This document shows positions 26,652 through 35,838 of a stretch of DNA of 64,000 nt, in pieces. Origin of the DNA: an uncultured cyanobacterium (lineage in GTDB: Bacteria > Cyanobacteriota > Cyanobacteriia > PCC-6307 > Cyanobiaceae); NCBI GenBank assembly GCA_903917565.1, contig CAIXBB010000030.1, positions 1-64,000 on the forward strand, written 5' to 3'. The translations under genes were made by a program, and so were the position numbers. Below the pieces are notes generated by a model that was not told where the DNA came from, did not search any database, and was given only the letters and a program-made list of their open reading frames with translations. The number at the start of each line of letters is the position of its first letter. Within the stretch, counting starts at the first letter, position 1.

Positions 26652-27005
26652 ATGTTCGTGACCACCACCTTCACGATCGAGGGCTACCAGATCACCGCCT
26701 ACCGGGGCCTGGTGCGCGGCATTGTCGTGCGCTCCCCCACCCTGGTGCAGGGCTTCTTGGGAGGGCTCAAGCAGATCGTGGGCGGCAGGATCGGCGCCTA
26801 CACCGAGATGTGCGAGCAGGCCCGGGAGCAGGCCTATGACCAGATGATCCAGCACGCCAGGGCCCTGGGGGCCAACGCCATCGTGGGGACCCGTTACGAC
26901 GGATCGGAGGTGCAGGGCGGAACGGCGGCTGCCACCGAAGTGCTCTGCTACGGCACCGCCGTGGTGGTGGAACCCCTGGGCGGCGGCAGCGGCAGCAGCG
27001 GGTAG
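26652..27005 (+). CDS. YbjQ family protein
   Basis: 117 aa, YbjQ/UPF0145 family of small conserved proteins, sometimes called heavy-metal-binding by structure but of unknown role. The conserved core AREQAYDQMIQHARALGANAIVG and YDGSEVQGGTAATEV-like C-terminal segment are present, plus GLVRGIVVRSP near the N terminus. It is predicted to be cytoplasmic and follows murF by 13 bases on the same strand. Confidence 0.85.
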   Translation: MFVTTTFTIEGYQITAYRGLVRGIVVRSPTLVQGFLGGLKQIVGGRIGAYTEMCEQAREQAYDQMIQHARALGANAIVGTRYDGSEVQGGTAAATEVLCYGTAVVVEPLGGGSGSSG

Positions 27006-27048
27006 GGCATCGGCAGGGGCATAGCGTCGAACCAGCAGGAGAAGACCG

Positions 27049-27543
27049 ATGGCATGCACATCCAGCACGGCGCGACTCCGGAATGGCTGGCGTCTTTGCG
27101 GGGTGGGGCTGGCCTGCCTGCTGGCGGGGGCGTGGTTACCCCTTCACGGAGCCCCCCAGACGCTGCCGCTGCAAGGCACCACCTGGCAGCTGGTCGGCCT
27201 GCAGTCGATGGATGACGCCCAGGGCCTGAGGCGCCCCGCGCAGCCCTCCCGCTACACCCTGACGCTCCAGGCGGATGGCCGGGCCGTGCTGCAGCTCGAC
27301 TGCAACCGCGCCATGGGCACCTGGCGGGTGGAGCCGAGTGCCGAGGTCAGCAACGGCGGCTTCCGCTTCGGACCCCTGGCCTCCACCAGGGCCTTCTGCC
27401 CGTCGCCCAGCCTCGGGGAGCCGCTGGCCCGCCAGCTTCCCTACGTGCGGGGCTACCTGCTGCGGGACGGCCGCCTCCACCTCAGTCTGCTGGCGGATGG
27501 GGGGACTCTCATCTGGGAACCCCGTGCTGAGCGGCGGCCCTGA
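27049..27543 (+). CDS. META domain (HslJ-like) secreted protein
   Basis: 164 aa. A hydrophobic signal segment (CGVGLACLLAGAWL) is followed by a META domain: the opening LQGTTWQLVGLQS, the central LDCNRAMGTW and LASTRAFCPSPS segments are typical. Such proteins are linked to stress resistance (E. coli HslJ, novobiocin) but have no defined reaction. The two Cys residues in the domain could pair in the periplasm. Same strand as the YbjQ gene; convergent with pyrC. Confidence 0.75.
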   Translation: MACTSSTARLRNGWRLCGVGLACLLAGAWLPLHGAPQTLPLQGTTWQLVGLQSMDDAQGLRRPAQPSRYTLTLQADGRAVLQLDCNRAMGTWRVEPSAEVSNGGFRFGPLASTRAFCPSPSLGEPLARQLPYVRGYLLRDGRLHLSLLADGGTLIWEPRAERRP

Positions 27544-27553
27544 TCGTCCCATC

Positions 27554-28642
27554 TCAGCCGTCGTCCGCCAGCCTCCACTGCAGCACCTGGCCCGCGTGAA
27601 AGGGCACCAGTTCGGTGCTGGCACCTCCCGCCGCGTTGCCCTGCAACCGGGGCGGCACGGTGTGGGCCTCCCGCACCAGGGTGATCGTCCCCTCATTCAC
27701 AGGGAATCCGTAGAAGGCGGGCCCGTGCAGGCTGGCGAAGGCCTCGAGGCGATCCAGGGCCCCCTCCTGCTCGAAGACTTCGGCATAGCTCTCCAGGGCG
27801 TAGGCGGCGTTGTAGATGCCCGCGCAGCCACAGGCACTCTCCTTGGCCGAGCGGGGATGGGGGGCGGAATCGGTGCCCAGGAAGAAACTGGTCTCCCCGG
27901 ACGTGGCTGCCTGCCGCAGGGCCAGCCGATGCCGTTCGCGCTTGGCCACCGGCAGGCAGTAGAAGTCCGGCCGCAACCCGCCACGGAACATGGCATTGCG
28001 GTTGATGTGCAGGTGGTGGGGGGTGATCGTGGCGGCCAGGTTGGGCCCCGCCTGGCGCACGAACGCCACGGCCTCGGCGGTGGTGATGTGCTCCAGCACC
28101 ACCTTCAACGCCGGGTGCCGCAGCAGCAGCGGCGCCAGGTGGCGCTCGATGAACACCGCCTCCCGATCGAAGATGTCGATCTCCGCGTCGGTCACCTCCC
28201 CGTGGATCAGCAGGGGCATGCCGATTCGCTCCATCGCGGCCAGCACCGCCTCGATCCGCGCCAGGTCGCTGACGCCGGCGGCGGCGTTGGTGGTGGCATG
28301 GGCCGGGTAGAGCTTGCAGGCGGTGAAGACCCCCTCGGCATGGCCGCGTTCGATCTCCTCCGCCTCGATGGTGTCGGTGAGGTAGGCCGTGAGCAGGGGG
28401 CTGAAACAGCTGCCCTCCGGCAGGGCCGCCCGGATCCTGGCGCCGTAGGCCACCGCGGCTGCCACCGAGGTGATCGGCGGGTTGAGATTGGGCATCACGA
28501 TCGCCCGGGCGAACGAGCGGGCCGTGGCCGGCGCCACCGCCTGCAGCAGGGCGCCGTCCCGCAGGTGCACGTGCCAGTCATCGGGGCGCCGCAGGCTCAG
28601 CCGGGAGCTCACCTTGGGGAGGCCTTTGAGGAACCTGTTCAT
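27554..28642 (-). CDS. pyrC: Dihydroorotase
   Basis: Zinc amidohydrolase that cyclises N-carbamoyl-aspartate to dihydroorotate in pyrimidine synthesis, 362 aa. It is of the short E. coli PyrC type rather than the bacterial PyrC/CAD-like long type. The metal-binding DDWHVHLRDG (His24, His26) stands at the N terminus. KLYPAHATTN (carbamylated Lys), LIHGEV, KVVLEHITT, TPHHLHINRN and FFLGTDSAPHPRSAKE (catalytic Asp) are all present. It starts at an ATG at 28642. Confidence 0.95.
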   Translation of the reverse strand: MNRFLKGLPKVSSRLSLRRPDDWHVHLRDGALLQAVAPATARSFARAIVMPNLNPPITSVAAAVAYGARIRAALPEGSCFSPLLTAYLTDTIEAEEIERGHAEGVFTACKLYPAHATTNAAAGVSDLARIEAVLAAMERIGMPLLIHGEVTDAEIDIFDREAVFIERHLAPLLLRHPALKVVLEHITTAEAVAFVRQAGPNLAATITPHHLHINRNAMFRGGLRPDFYCLPVAKRERHRLALRQAATSGETSFFLGTDSAPHPRSAKESACGCAGIYNAAYALESYAEVFEQEGALDRLEAFASLHGPAFYGFPVNEGTITLVREAHTVPPRLQGNAAGGASTELVPFHAGQVLQWRLADDG

Positions 28643-28654
28643 GTCACCCAGTCT

Positions 28655-29200
28655 CTAGAACAGCCGCTTACCGCCACTGCCCGTGACCAGATAACCGCTC
28701 AGGGACAGCAGCAGGACACTCAGGCAGAAGAAGGCCAGGGAAGGGCCGTCATGGATCGGCAGGGTCAGCATCGCCTTGAAGGCCGACACGATCAGCGCCA
28801 CCACCAGCACCTTGACCAGTTTCTCCTTGAGCTGGTCGAGGTCGCGGATGTCGAGCAGGCCGCCGCCCCCCTGGTCGTGTTCCCGGGCCGCCTCGATCGG
28901 TGAGATCAGCAGCTCGTAGACCCCGTAACCGAAAATCAGCAGGGCGATGCCGATCAGATAGAGATCGATCCCGGTAACGATCGCCCCCAGCAGTTCGGCC
29001 ACGAAGGTCTTCTTGGTGTGGGCCACATCCCCCAGGCTGGCCAGGGCCTTGCCGATCTCGAGCGTGCCGAGCACGAAGGCGACCACCGTGCTGACGAGGC
29101 TCATGATCACCGGCAGGATGGCGATCAGCCGCAGACGCCACAGAATCCGCTCGAAGCGATGCTCGAACCGCTTGAATCGGCCCTTCATACTCGAGGCCAT
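28655..29200 (-). CDS. YqhA family (UPF0114) membrane protein
   Basis: About 181 aa with four predicted transmembrane helices. It matches the YqhA/UPF0114 family: the N-terminal ERILWRLRLIAILPVIMSLVSTVVAF, ELLGAIVTGIDLYLIGIALLIFGYGVYELLIS and the LKEKLVKVLVVALIVSAFK segments are characteristic. The function is not established. Start could be ATG 29200 or ATG 29188; an upstream TTG at 29224 is less likely. It is followed by pyrC on the same strand. Confidence 0.85.
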   Translation of the reverse strand: MASSMKGRFKRFEHRFERILWRLRLIAILPVIMSLVSTVVAFVLGTLEIGKALASLGDVAHTKKTFVAELLGAIVTGIDLYLIGIALLIFGYGVYELLISPIEAAREHDQGGGGLLDIRDLDQLKEKLVKVLVVALIVSAFKAMLTLPIHDGPSLAFFCLSVLLLSLSGYLVTGSGGKRLF

Positions 29201-29289
29201 GGAGCCGGAGATGCGTTCGGCCAACCATAGGGAGCGTTCCAGATACGGTCAGGTGTCCGGATCCGATGCTCCCGGCGATGGCGAAACGC

Positions 29290-30063
29290 TCATGGATTGG
29301 CAACGCCGAACAGACGGCCGACCCCCGCCGTGAGCGCCATGGCCAGGCCCCCCCAGAACAGCATCCGCAGAGCTCCCTTCCGGAGCGAGGCCCCTCCCGC
29401 ACGGGCCGCCAGGGCGCCGAGGGCCGCCAGGGCCACCAGGGCGCTGGTGGTGGTGACCAGGGTGATCTGCCGCTGGGGGCTGAGCAGGATCGCGGTGATC
29501 GGGACGACCGATCCCACCGCGAAGCTGGCGGCCGAAGAGAGGGCCGCCTGAATCGGCCGCGCCCGCAGGGTCTCGCTGAGGCCCAGTTCCTCCCGGGCGT
29601 GGGCACCGACGGCGTCGAGCAGGGTGAGCTGTTCGGCCACCTGCCGGGCCAGGGCCGGATCGAGGCCCCGCTGCCGGTAGATCTCGGTGAGCTCGGCCAG
29701 CTCGCCGGCCGGATCCATCAGCAGCTCACGCCGCTCCTTGGCCAGATCGGCCCGCTCGGTGTCGACCTGGGATTGCACGGAAACGAATTCCCCGGCAGCC
29801 ATCGACATGGCCCCGGCCACGGTGGCGGCAAGGCCCGAGAGCAGGATGAAGTCTCGGGTGGCACCGGAAGCGGCGATGCCGACCACCAGGGAGGCCACCG
29901 AAATGGTGCCGTCGTTCGCTCCGAGCACCACGGCCCGCAACCAGCCCGCCCGCTGACTGCGGTGTTGTTCATTGTGGCGACGTCCACCATGGGACTGGTG
30001 AGCGCTGGCAGTAACGGCCTTGTTCTCCCTTGCCATGACCGGAAGCGTGGGCTCAGCCAGCAT
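29290..30063 (-). CDS. VIT1/CCC1 family transporter
   Basis: 257 aa membrane protein of the VIT (vacuolar iron transporter/CCC1) family, which exports Fe2+ or Mn2+ from the cytosol. LRAVVLGANDGTISVASLVVG and AAGEFVSVQSQVDTERAD (the metal-binding loop with acidic residues) are hallmarks, followed by a cytoplasmic helical insert and three C-terminal helices. The first 35 residues are His/Gln/Arg-rich and cytoplasmic. Manganese or iron efflux would balance the MntCAB uptake system of the window, which is an inference only. Confidence 0.88.
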   Translation of the reverse strand: MLAEPTLPVMARENKAVTASAHQSHGGRRHNEQHRSQRAGWLRAVVLGANDGTISVASLVVGIAASGATRDFILLSGLAATVAGAMSMAAGEFVSVQSQVDTERADLAKERRELLMDPAGELAELTEIYRQRGLDPALARQVAEQLTLLDAVGAHAREELGLSETLRARPIQAALSSAASFAVGSVVPITAILLSPQRQITLVTTTSALVALAALGALAARAGGASLRKGALRMLFWGGLAMALTAGVGRLFGVANP

Positions 30064-30083
30064 GGTGCCCGTTGGCGTCGGCT

Positions 30084-31658
30084 TCAGCGGGGCCTTCGCC
30101 CCAGCAGGAACACCACCGCCATCGCCAGATAGCCCAGGGCCCAGGGGGTGCCGTTGCCCCAGCCCGGATTAAGCACCGTGTCGGCCAGGGTGAAGCTCCA
30201 GGCATGGATCAGGCCCAGCCAGGAGGCCACGGCCGCCACCAGGGCGCAGGCGGCGGCGGCACGATACCGCTGCTCGATCACATACACCAGCATCCCGGCC
30301 AGAAGCATGGCCGCCAGAATCTGGCCCTGCTCGAGGGCGAAGGCACCGGCGGCCCACACGTCCGCCTGCTGCAGCGGCAGCAGCAGCTGGGGACCGAAGG
30401 GATGGGCTGGGGTGCCGCTGCCCCCGGCCCGCAGCCCCGCCTTCAGCATCAAGGAGCCCCAGCCGGCCAGACCGGGCAGGAGCCCCAGGGCCACGGCGGG
30501 AGCATGGGCCGGTGGGGTGGCCTGGAAGGCCTGGGCCGCCATCACCAGGGCGATGTAGAGCACGATCGCCATGCCGGCTTCGATCGGCACCAGCTGGCCC
30601 ACCACACCGAACAGCCCCAGCAGGCAGCCCAGGCCCATCACCAGGCCGTTGAGCCAGGAGTAGCCGATGCGGGCCCCCATGCCCTTCCAGCCCGGGTGGC
30701 CGATGTAGATGGTGGTGGGGAAGCAGGACCCCAGCAGGGCCGCCGCGATCGTGCCGATGCCGTTGATCAGCAGGGAGCTCTTCACGGGGTAGGCATCCCC
30801 GGCCGCCTCGGCACTCTCCAGGTTCTGAAGGGAACCCAGCAGATTGAACAGGCCCATCGGCACTGTCACCCCCAGCCAGGGCAGCAGTTCGTGGCGGCCG
30901 GCCCAGAGGGCGCCGAGGCGGGGAACGGGCAGGTGCAGGCCCACCTGGGCCAGGTTGGTCTGCCAGGCGGGGCCATCCAGGGGCAGCAGGCCGGTGGCGG
31001 CGGCCAGGACGATGCCCACCAGCACCGCCAGCACCCCGCCGGGGAGGGGCAGCCTGGCCTGGCCGAAGTAGGCCAGCAGGATCACCGCCAGCACCGCCAG
31101 CCCCACCACCGGGACGGCGTAGGTGCGCAGCAGGAAACCCAGGCCGATGTAGCCGAGGGCGATGCCGGCCAGGGTGGAGAGCAGGGCGGCCCGGGGCAAC
31201 CAGTGGCGCAGGGGGGCCACCAGAAAGGCGCCGCCCGCCTCGATCAGCCCCGATCCCAGGCAGGCCAGCAGTCCGGCGCGCCACGACAGCAGGGCCGCAG
31301 CCTCAGTGTCCAGGCCCTGGCCGAGGGCCGCCAGCTTCACCGGCAGCATCACCAGGAACACATAGGCGAACAGGCTGACCGTGTTGATGCCATAGGGCAG
31401 GGCGGTGCGGTCGCCTCTGCCCTCACGCCGCCCCAGCCGGTGAGCCTGGACGGCGTAGGCCACGTTGCCCACCACCAGGCTGACGCCGGTGGCCGGCAGG
31501 ATCGTGGCGAAGATGAGCTGATCCGAGTAGCCCAGTACGCCACGGCAGAGCGCCAGGATCAGCAGGATCTGGATCAGGTTGTCGAGGCCGAGACCCAGAA
31601 ACCCGTCCAGGTCACCGCGCACCCACCAGCGGGGGGACGGCTTGGCGAGCTCAGCCAC
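30084..31658 (-). CDS. NCS2-like (xanthine/uracil permease family) transporter
   Basis: About 524 aa with 12 or more hydrophobic segments. It resembles the AzgA-like branch of NCS2/SulP-fold permeases: [60 protein letters not shown] and [22 protein letters not shown]. The substrate is unclear; the last motif is shared with uncharacterised permeases annotated as regulators or xanthine permeases. The GTG at 31658 overlaps the end of def by 8 bases; upstream in-frame sequence is antisense-like and Cys/Trp-rich and was excluded. Confidence 0.75.
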   Translation of the reverse strand: MAELAKPSPRWWVRGDLDGFLGLGLDNLIQILLILALCRGVLGYSDQLIFATILPATGVSLVVGNVAYAVQAHRLGRREGRGDRTALPYGINTVSLFAYVFLVMLPVKLAALGQGLDTEAAALLSWRAGLLACLGSGLIEAGGAFLVAPLRHWLPRAALLSTLAGIALGYIGLGFLLRTYAVPVVGLAVLAVILLAYFGQARLPLPGGVLAVLVGIVLAAATGLLPLDGPAWQTNLAQVGLHLPVPRLGALWAGRHELLPWLGVTVPMGLFNLLGSLQNLESAEAAGDAYPVKSSLLINGIGTIAAALLGSCFPTTIYIGHPGWKGMGARIGYSWLNGLVMGLGCLLGLFGVVGQLVPIEAGMAIVLYIALVMAAQAFQATPPAHAPAVALGLLPGLAGWGSLMLKAGLRAGGSGTPAHPFGPQLLLPLQQADVWAAGAFALEQGQILAAMLLAGMLVYVIEQRYRAAAACALVAAVASWLGLIHAWSFTLADTVLNPGWGNGTPWALGYLAMAVVFLLGRRPR

Positions 31659-32145
31659 GGGGCAGCCCCCCCAGCATCCGATCCGGAAACAGCACCCCAT
31701 CGAGGTGGTCGCATTCGTGCTGCACCACCCGGGCATGGAACCCCTCCACCTCACGCTCGAAGGGCTGCCCCGCAGGATCGAAGGCCCGGTAACGGAGGCG
31801 GCGCCAGCGGGGCACCAGGGCACGCCACCCCGGCACGCTCAGGCACCCCTCCCAGGCGCTGTCGTCAATCTCCTCGCCGAGGGGCGTGAGCACCGGATTG
31901 ATCAGCACCGTCTCTGGGATGGGCGGGGCCTCCGGGTAGCGGGGGTTGTGGGTGAGGCCGAAGATCACCACCCGCCGGGGCACGCCGATCTGGGGGGCGG
32001 CCAGGCCGGCGCCGTCGGTGGCGGTCATGGTGTCGCGCAGGTCCTGCAGCAGGGCCGGCAGCGCCGGGTCGTCGAACCGCTCCACCGGCGCACTCACCAG
32101 CCGCAGGCGGGGATCTCCGATCGTCAACACCTCGCGGACGGCCAT
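31651..32145 (-). CDS. def: Peptide deformylase
   Basis: 164 aa metalloenzyme that removes the formyl group from new N termini. All three motifs are present: [18 protein letters not shown] (metal ligand Cys101) and QHECDHLDG (ligands His143 and His147, catalytic Glu144). The ATG at 32145 gives the normal start [14 protein letters not shown]; a longer form from 32202 is possible. It overlaps the permease gene and diverges from the formyltransferase gene about 85 bases away. Confidence 0.95.
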   Translation of the reverse strand: MAVREVLTIGDPRLRLVSAPVERFDDPALPALLQDLRDTMTATDGAGLAAPQIGVPRRVVIFGLTHNPRYPEAPPIPETVLINPVLTPLGEEIDDSAWEGCLSVPGWRALVPRWRRLRYRAFDPAGQPFEREVEGFHARVVQHECDHLDGVLFPDRMLGGLPRG

Positions 32146-32231
32146 GGGCACAGGGGCGCTCAGGACGCTCACTGTGCCGCCTCCATCAGCCCTCCGTACC
32201 ATCCGCTGGTGTCGCTGCCGCTGGCCGATCC

Positions 32232-33104
32232 ATGACCCTGAGCTCCCTGCGCGTGGTTGTGATCTGCTGTGATGGCCTCTACCAGCGACATCTGATCCTT
32301 CGGGTGGCCGAGGAGTTCACCCTGGCCGGCGTGGTGCTGCAGGTGTCGGCGCCGAAACGCGGGGGCCGGCTGGCGCGGCTGGCGCCATACCGGGATCCGC
32401 GCCGGTTGCTGCGCCAGCTCAAGGCGCGCCTGCTGCTGCCGCCCCATGAGCGGCGGGGCGCCCGGCTGCAGCAGCAGCTCTTTTTCCGGCAGGGCGAGCC
32501 TCCCCAGCTGCCGGAGGAGGTGCCGCTTCTGGTCACGGAATCGATCAACGACGTGCGCACCGCCAGCTTCCTGGCGGACCTGGCGCCGGACATCGTGCTG
32601 GTGAACGGCACCCAGTTGCTGCGGCAGCCGATCCTGGCGCTGATTCCAGGAATCCGTCACGGCCTCATCAACTTGCACACCGGCTTGTCGCCCTATTCCC
32701 GGGGGGCCAACTGCAATCTCTACATGGTGATGGAGGGCTGCCCAGAGCTGGTGGGTGTCACGGTCCACCACATCGATCCGGGCATCGACAGCGGTGACAT
32801 CATTCTTTCGGCGCAGGTTCCGATGCAGAGCGACGACAACTTCGAAACGATCGATGTGCGCAGTTTCCATGTCGGCATCGAACTGCTGCTGGAAGCGACG
32901 CGCCAGCTGGAGGCCGGCACCGCCCAGCGGGTGCCCCAGTGGGAGCAGGGCAAGCTGTTCCTGCGTCGCACCGGCTACACCTACGAGCCCTGGCAGCGGT
33001 TGCTGGCCAATCGCCGCACCGAGCAGGGGCTCATCCGGGCCTACCTGGCCGATCGGCCGAACCGCGACAGGAACGTCCGCCTGGTGCAGGGAATGACGCC
33101 ATGA
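32232..33104 (+). CDS. Formyltransferase-fold protein (possible sugar N-formyltransferase)
   Basis: 290 aa of the formyltransferase family that uses 10-formyl-tetrahydrofolate. The catalytic triad is intact: Asn147 and His149 in [13 protein letters not shown], and Asp186 in DPGIDSGDI. It lacks the C-terminal tRNA-binding domain of methionyl-tRNA formyltransferase, and the segment between (CNLYMVMEG) fits sugar- or small-molecule-type members. It overlaps a NodB-like deacetylase gene by 4 bases, so both probably modify one substrate, such as an amino sugar of an envelope glycan. This is a functional inference from context. FolD, which makes the cofactor precursor, is also in the window. Confidence 0.8.
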   Translation: MTLSSLRVVVICCDGLYQRHLILRVAEEFTLAGVVLQVSAPKRGGRLARLAPYRDPRRLLRQLKARLLLPPHERRGARLQQQLFFRQGEPPQLPEEVPLLVTESINDVRTASFLADLAPDIVLVNGTQLLRQPILALIPGIRHGLINLHTGLSPYSRGANCNLYMVMEGCPELVGVTVHHIDPGIDSGDIILSAQVPMQSDDNFETIDVRSFHVGIELLLEATRQLEAGTAQRVPQWEQGKLFLRRTGYTYEPWQRLLANRRTEQGLIRAYLADRPNRDRNVRLVQGMTP

Positions 33105-34117
33105 GCGACCTGGCGCGGCTCGCCAATCGGGCGGCGGATCTGCTGTTCGTGCCACCGCTGGATGGCCTCTGGCGCCGCCGACTGCGGGGCAAGGTGTTGT
33201 GTCTGCTCTATCACCGGGTGGATGAACCCGGCCGGATTCCGTTTCTGGATCGCTTCGGGGTGCCGCCGATCCCGGCGGCGGAGCTGGCCGGGGAGTTGGG
33301 CTTTCTGCAGCGCCAGGGGGCCCGCTTCCTCACCTTCGCCGATCTGCGCCAGGGGCATTTCCCCGGCCCCGATGACTTCGGCGTGATCGTCAGCTTCGAT
33401 GACGGATTGCGCTGCAACTACCGCGAGGGCCTCGAGGTGCTGGCGGCCCTCGGCCTTCCCGCTGTGTTCTTCCAGTCCTCCGGCATGCTCGCGGGCCAGG
33501 CGCTGATCTGGGAGCACAGTCTCTACTGGTATGGGGATCACCCGGAGTTCGCGCCCCACCTGGCTGACCTCGCCCGCCGGGAGCTGGACTTGCCGGCGAA
33601 CCTCCAGGGCGCGGAGCTGATCGCCAGGTTGCGGGACCACACCCCCATCGATCGGGTCCGGAGCCTGCTGGCGGCGATGGCGGAACGCTGGGGGACGCTG
33701 GCCGAGCTGGCGGCGTTGGCGGAGCGGATCTACCCCACCCCAGCCGATCTGCGCCGGGCCCGCCAGGCCGGCCATGAGGTGGCCAGCCACGGCCACCATC
33801 ACGTTCCGAGGCGAAGCATCAGCGCCAACGACTTCGAAGCCGAGCTGATCGATTCCGCCGCGGTCCTGGAGAGGATCCTGGGCGAAGTGCCCCGCAGCTT
33901 CTCCTACCCCTTCAACAGCCACCAGGCCGGCGATGAGCGGATCTGCGGCCGCCATTTCAGCCAGGTGGCCACCGTGGACGGGGGCCTGATCACGCCATCG
34001 ACGCCACCCCTGGCCCTGCCCCGCTTCACCTGGCCGGGCCCCCATCGCAACCGGCTGCGGCGGCGCCGCTGGCTCTGGACCGGCAGCATGGGCTGGCCCT
34101 TGCCAGGAGCGAGATAG
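33101..34117 (+). CDS. Polysaccharide deacetylase (NodB-like) family protein
   Basis: 338 aa. The NodB homology domain shows YHRV (37-40), the catalytic/metal VIVSFDDG (Asp100, Asp101), and the metal-binding SHGHHHVPRR motif, then a C-terminal part with FSYPFNSHQAGDE. No signal peptide is evident, so it may act on a cytoplasmic or lipid-linked intermediate. Start at the ATG at 33101 that overlaps the formyltransferase stop. The pairing recalls ArnA/ArnD, in which a formyl group is put on and later removed by a NodB-fold enzyme. Confidence 0.82.
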   Translation: MSDLARLANRAADLLFVPPLDGLWRRRLRGKVLCLLYHRVDEPGRIPFLDRFGVPPIPAAELAGELGFLQRQGARFLTFADLRQGHFPGPDDFGVIVSFDDGLRCNYREGLEVLAALGLPAVFFQSSGMLAGQALIWEHSLYWYGDHPEFAPHLADLARRELDLPANLQGAELIARLRDHTPIDRVRSLLAAMAERWGTLAELAALAERIYPTPADLRRARQAGHEVASHGHHHVPRRSISANDFEAELIDSAAVLERILGEVPRSFSYPFNSHQAGDERICGRHFSQVATVDGGLITPSTPPLALPRFTWPGPHRNRLRRRRWLWTGSMGWPLPGAR

Positions 34118-34141
34118 GGTCTGGCTTCCCTTCACGACCCG

Positions 34142-34807
34142 ATGGTGTGGCCCCTGGCCTTTTTCGATGGCACCGTCAGCACGGACACTTTGCAGTCGTT
34201 GCTTCGGGACTGGGGCTACTGGGTGGTGTTCGGCGCCATGCTCCTGGAGAACGCCGGCCTGCCCCTGCCCGGGGAGACCGTCACCCTGCTCGCTGGCTAT
34301 GCGGCCGGCAGCGGCCATCTCAACGTCTTCGGCGTGATGGCGGCGGCAGCCGGCGGCGCGATCCTTGGGGACAACCTCGGCTACTGGGTCGGCCGTCGGG
34401 CCGGCTGGGGGTTGGTGCTGCGGGTGGGACGTCTGCTGCGCCGCTCCCCCGAGCAGATGGAGTCCCTGCGGACAGGCTTCCTGCGCCACGCCGGCAGGTC
34501 GGTGCTGATCGGGCGTTTCGTAGCGGTGCTGCGGGTGCTGGCCGGGCCCATGGCCGGAGCTGTCCAGATGCCCTACGGCCGCTTCGTGCTGTTCAACTGT
34601 CTGGGGGCGGTGCTCTGGGCCGGCACGATGGTGAGCCTGGCCTGGGTCGGTGGCCGCTGGATTCCCTTCGAGCGGATGGTGCGGGGGGTGGTGGAGTTCG
34701 GCATCGGGGCCCTGGTGCTCGTCGTTCTGCTGCTGGCGGTCCCCCGGCTGATCGCCCGTTTCGAGGAGCGCCAGCTCGAAGCTGAGAGCGAGGAGACCTC
34801 CCCGTGA
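34142..34807 (+). CDS. DedA family membrane protein
   Basis: 221 aa DedA-superfamily protein, linked to undecaprenyl-phosphate or phospholipid translocation. Hallmarks are the re-entrant ENAGLPLPGETVTLLAGYAAG and the GRFVAVLRVLAGPMAGAVQMPYGRFVLFN segment, plus GDNLGYWVGRRAG. Several hydrophobic helices and an acidic C-terminal tail complete it. It overlaps the following DUF475 gene by 4 bases. Confidence 0.88.
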   Translation: MVWPLAFFDGTVSTDTLQSLLRDWGYWVVFGAMLLENAGLPLPGETVTLLAGYAAGSGHLNVFGVMAAAAGGAILGDNLGYWVGRRAGWGLVLRVGRLLRRSPEQMESLRTGFLRHAGRSVLIGRFVAVLRVLAGPMAGAVQMPYGRFVLFNCLGAVLWAGTMVSLAWVGGRWIPFERMVRGVVEFGIGALVLVVLLLAVPRLIARFEERQLEAESEETSP

Positions 34808-35838
34808 TGCGTTACCTGCGCTATCTCCTGGTCCCCCTGGCCTGCTGCACTGCGGGACTGGCGATCGTGCTCGGACTGCATGGTCTGGAGGCGGCCTGGA
34901 TCACCCTGGTGCTGTTGCTGCTGGAGATCTCGCTTTCCTTCGACAACGCGGTGGTGAACGCCCGGGTGCTCGATCGACTCACCCCCGGGCAACAGCGGTT
35001 CTTTCTCACCTGGGGCCTGGTGATTCCCGTGTTCGGTGTGCGCTTTGCGGGCCCTCTGGTGATGGTGTCCCTGGCCGGAGGCGTCGGCATGGGCACCGCC
35101 CTCGAGGCGGCCCTGCACCACCCGGAGCGCTACCGGGAGCTGCTGGAGCTGGCAGAACCCAGGATCCTCGCCTTCGGTGGCCTGTTCCTGCTGATGGTGT
35201 TCCTGCGTTACTTCTTCGACGAGGCCAAGACCCTGCACTGGTTCCGGCCCCTGGAGCGCCGGCTCAGCGCCGCCGGACGGGTGGAGTCGCTGGAGGTGGC
35301 CCTGGCCCTGGTGCTGCTGTTGGTGCTCGTCGCCGTTCTGCCGGATGACCTGCGGGCCGAAGTGATGATCAGCGGCGTGATCGGCCTGGTGCTCCAGTTG
35401 CTGAGCACCTCGCTGGCGACGGCCTTCGGTGATGAGGAGCAAGCGGGGCTCAGGCTGGCGGCCGGCGGTGGGCTGGCCAGCCTGCTCTACCTGGAGCTGC
35501 TCGATGCCTCCTTCAGCCTCGATGGCACCATCGGAGCCTTCGCCATCACCCAGAACCTGGGCCTGATCCTCACCGGTCTGGGGCTCGGTGCCCTGTTCAT
35601 CCGCTCCCTCACCCTGATGCTCAGCCGTGAGAAGGCGCTCGATCAGCTGATCTACCTGGAGCATGGCGCCCACTACGCCATCGGAGCCCTGGGGCTGCTG
35701 ATGCTGACCAGCGTCGTGCTGGCCCAGCACGATCTCCATCTGCCGGAATGGATCACCGGCCTGATCGGGATCGTACTGCTGGCCCTCTCACTCGGCGATT
35801 CGCTCCGGCAGCGGGGTGCCGGAGCGGCTCAGAGGTAG
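34804..35838 (+). CDS. DUF475 (TerC-like) integral membrane protein
   Basis: 344 aa with about nine transmembrane helices. The acidic membrane motifs LEISLSFDNAVVNARVL and LLDASFSLDGTIGAFAIT are the two conserved repeats of the DUF475/TerC (LysE-like) fold, thought to move or protect against metal ions, including manganese in TerC proteins. Its ATG overlaps the dedA-like stop. It ends convergent with kimA, overlapping it by 10 bases. Confidence 0.85.
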   Translation: MMRYLRYLLVPLACCTAGLAIVLGLHGLEAAWITLVLLLLEISLSFDNAVVNARVLDRLTPGQQRFFLTWGLVIPVFGVRFAGPLVMVSLAGGVGMGTALEAALHHPERYRELLELAEPRILAFGGLFLLMVFLRYFFDEAKTLHWFRPLERRLSAAGRVESLEVALALVLLLVLVAVLPDDLRAEVMISGVIGLVLQLLSTSLATAFGDEEQAGLRLAAGGGLASLLYLELLDASFSLDGTIGAFAITQNLGLILTGLGLGALFIRSLTLMLSREKALDQLIYLEHGAHYAIGALGLLMLTSVVLAQHDLHLPEWITGLIGIVLLALSLGDSLRQRGAGAAQR

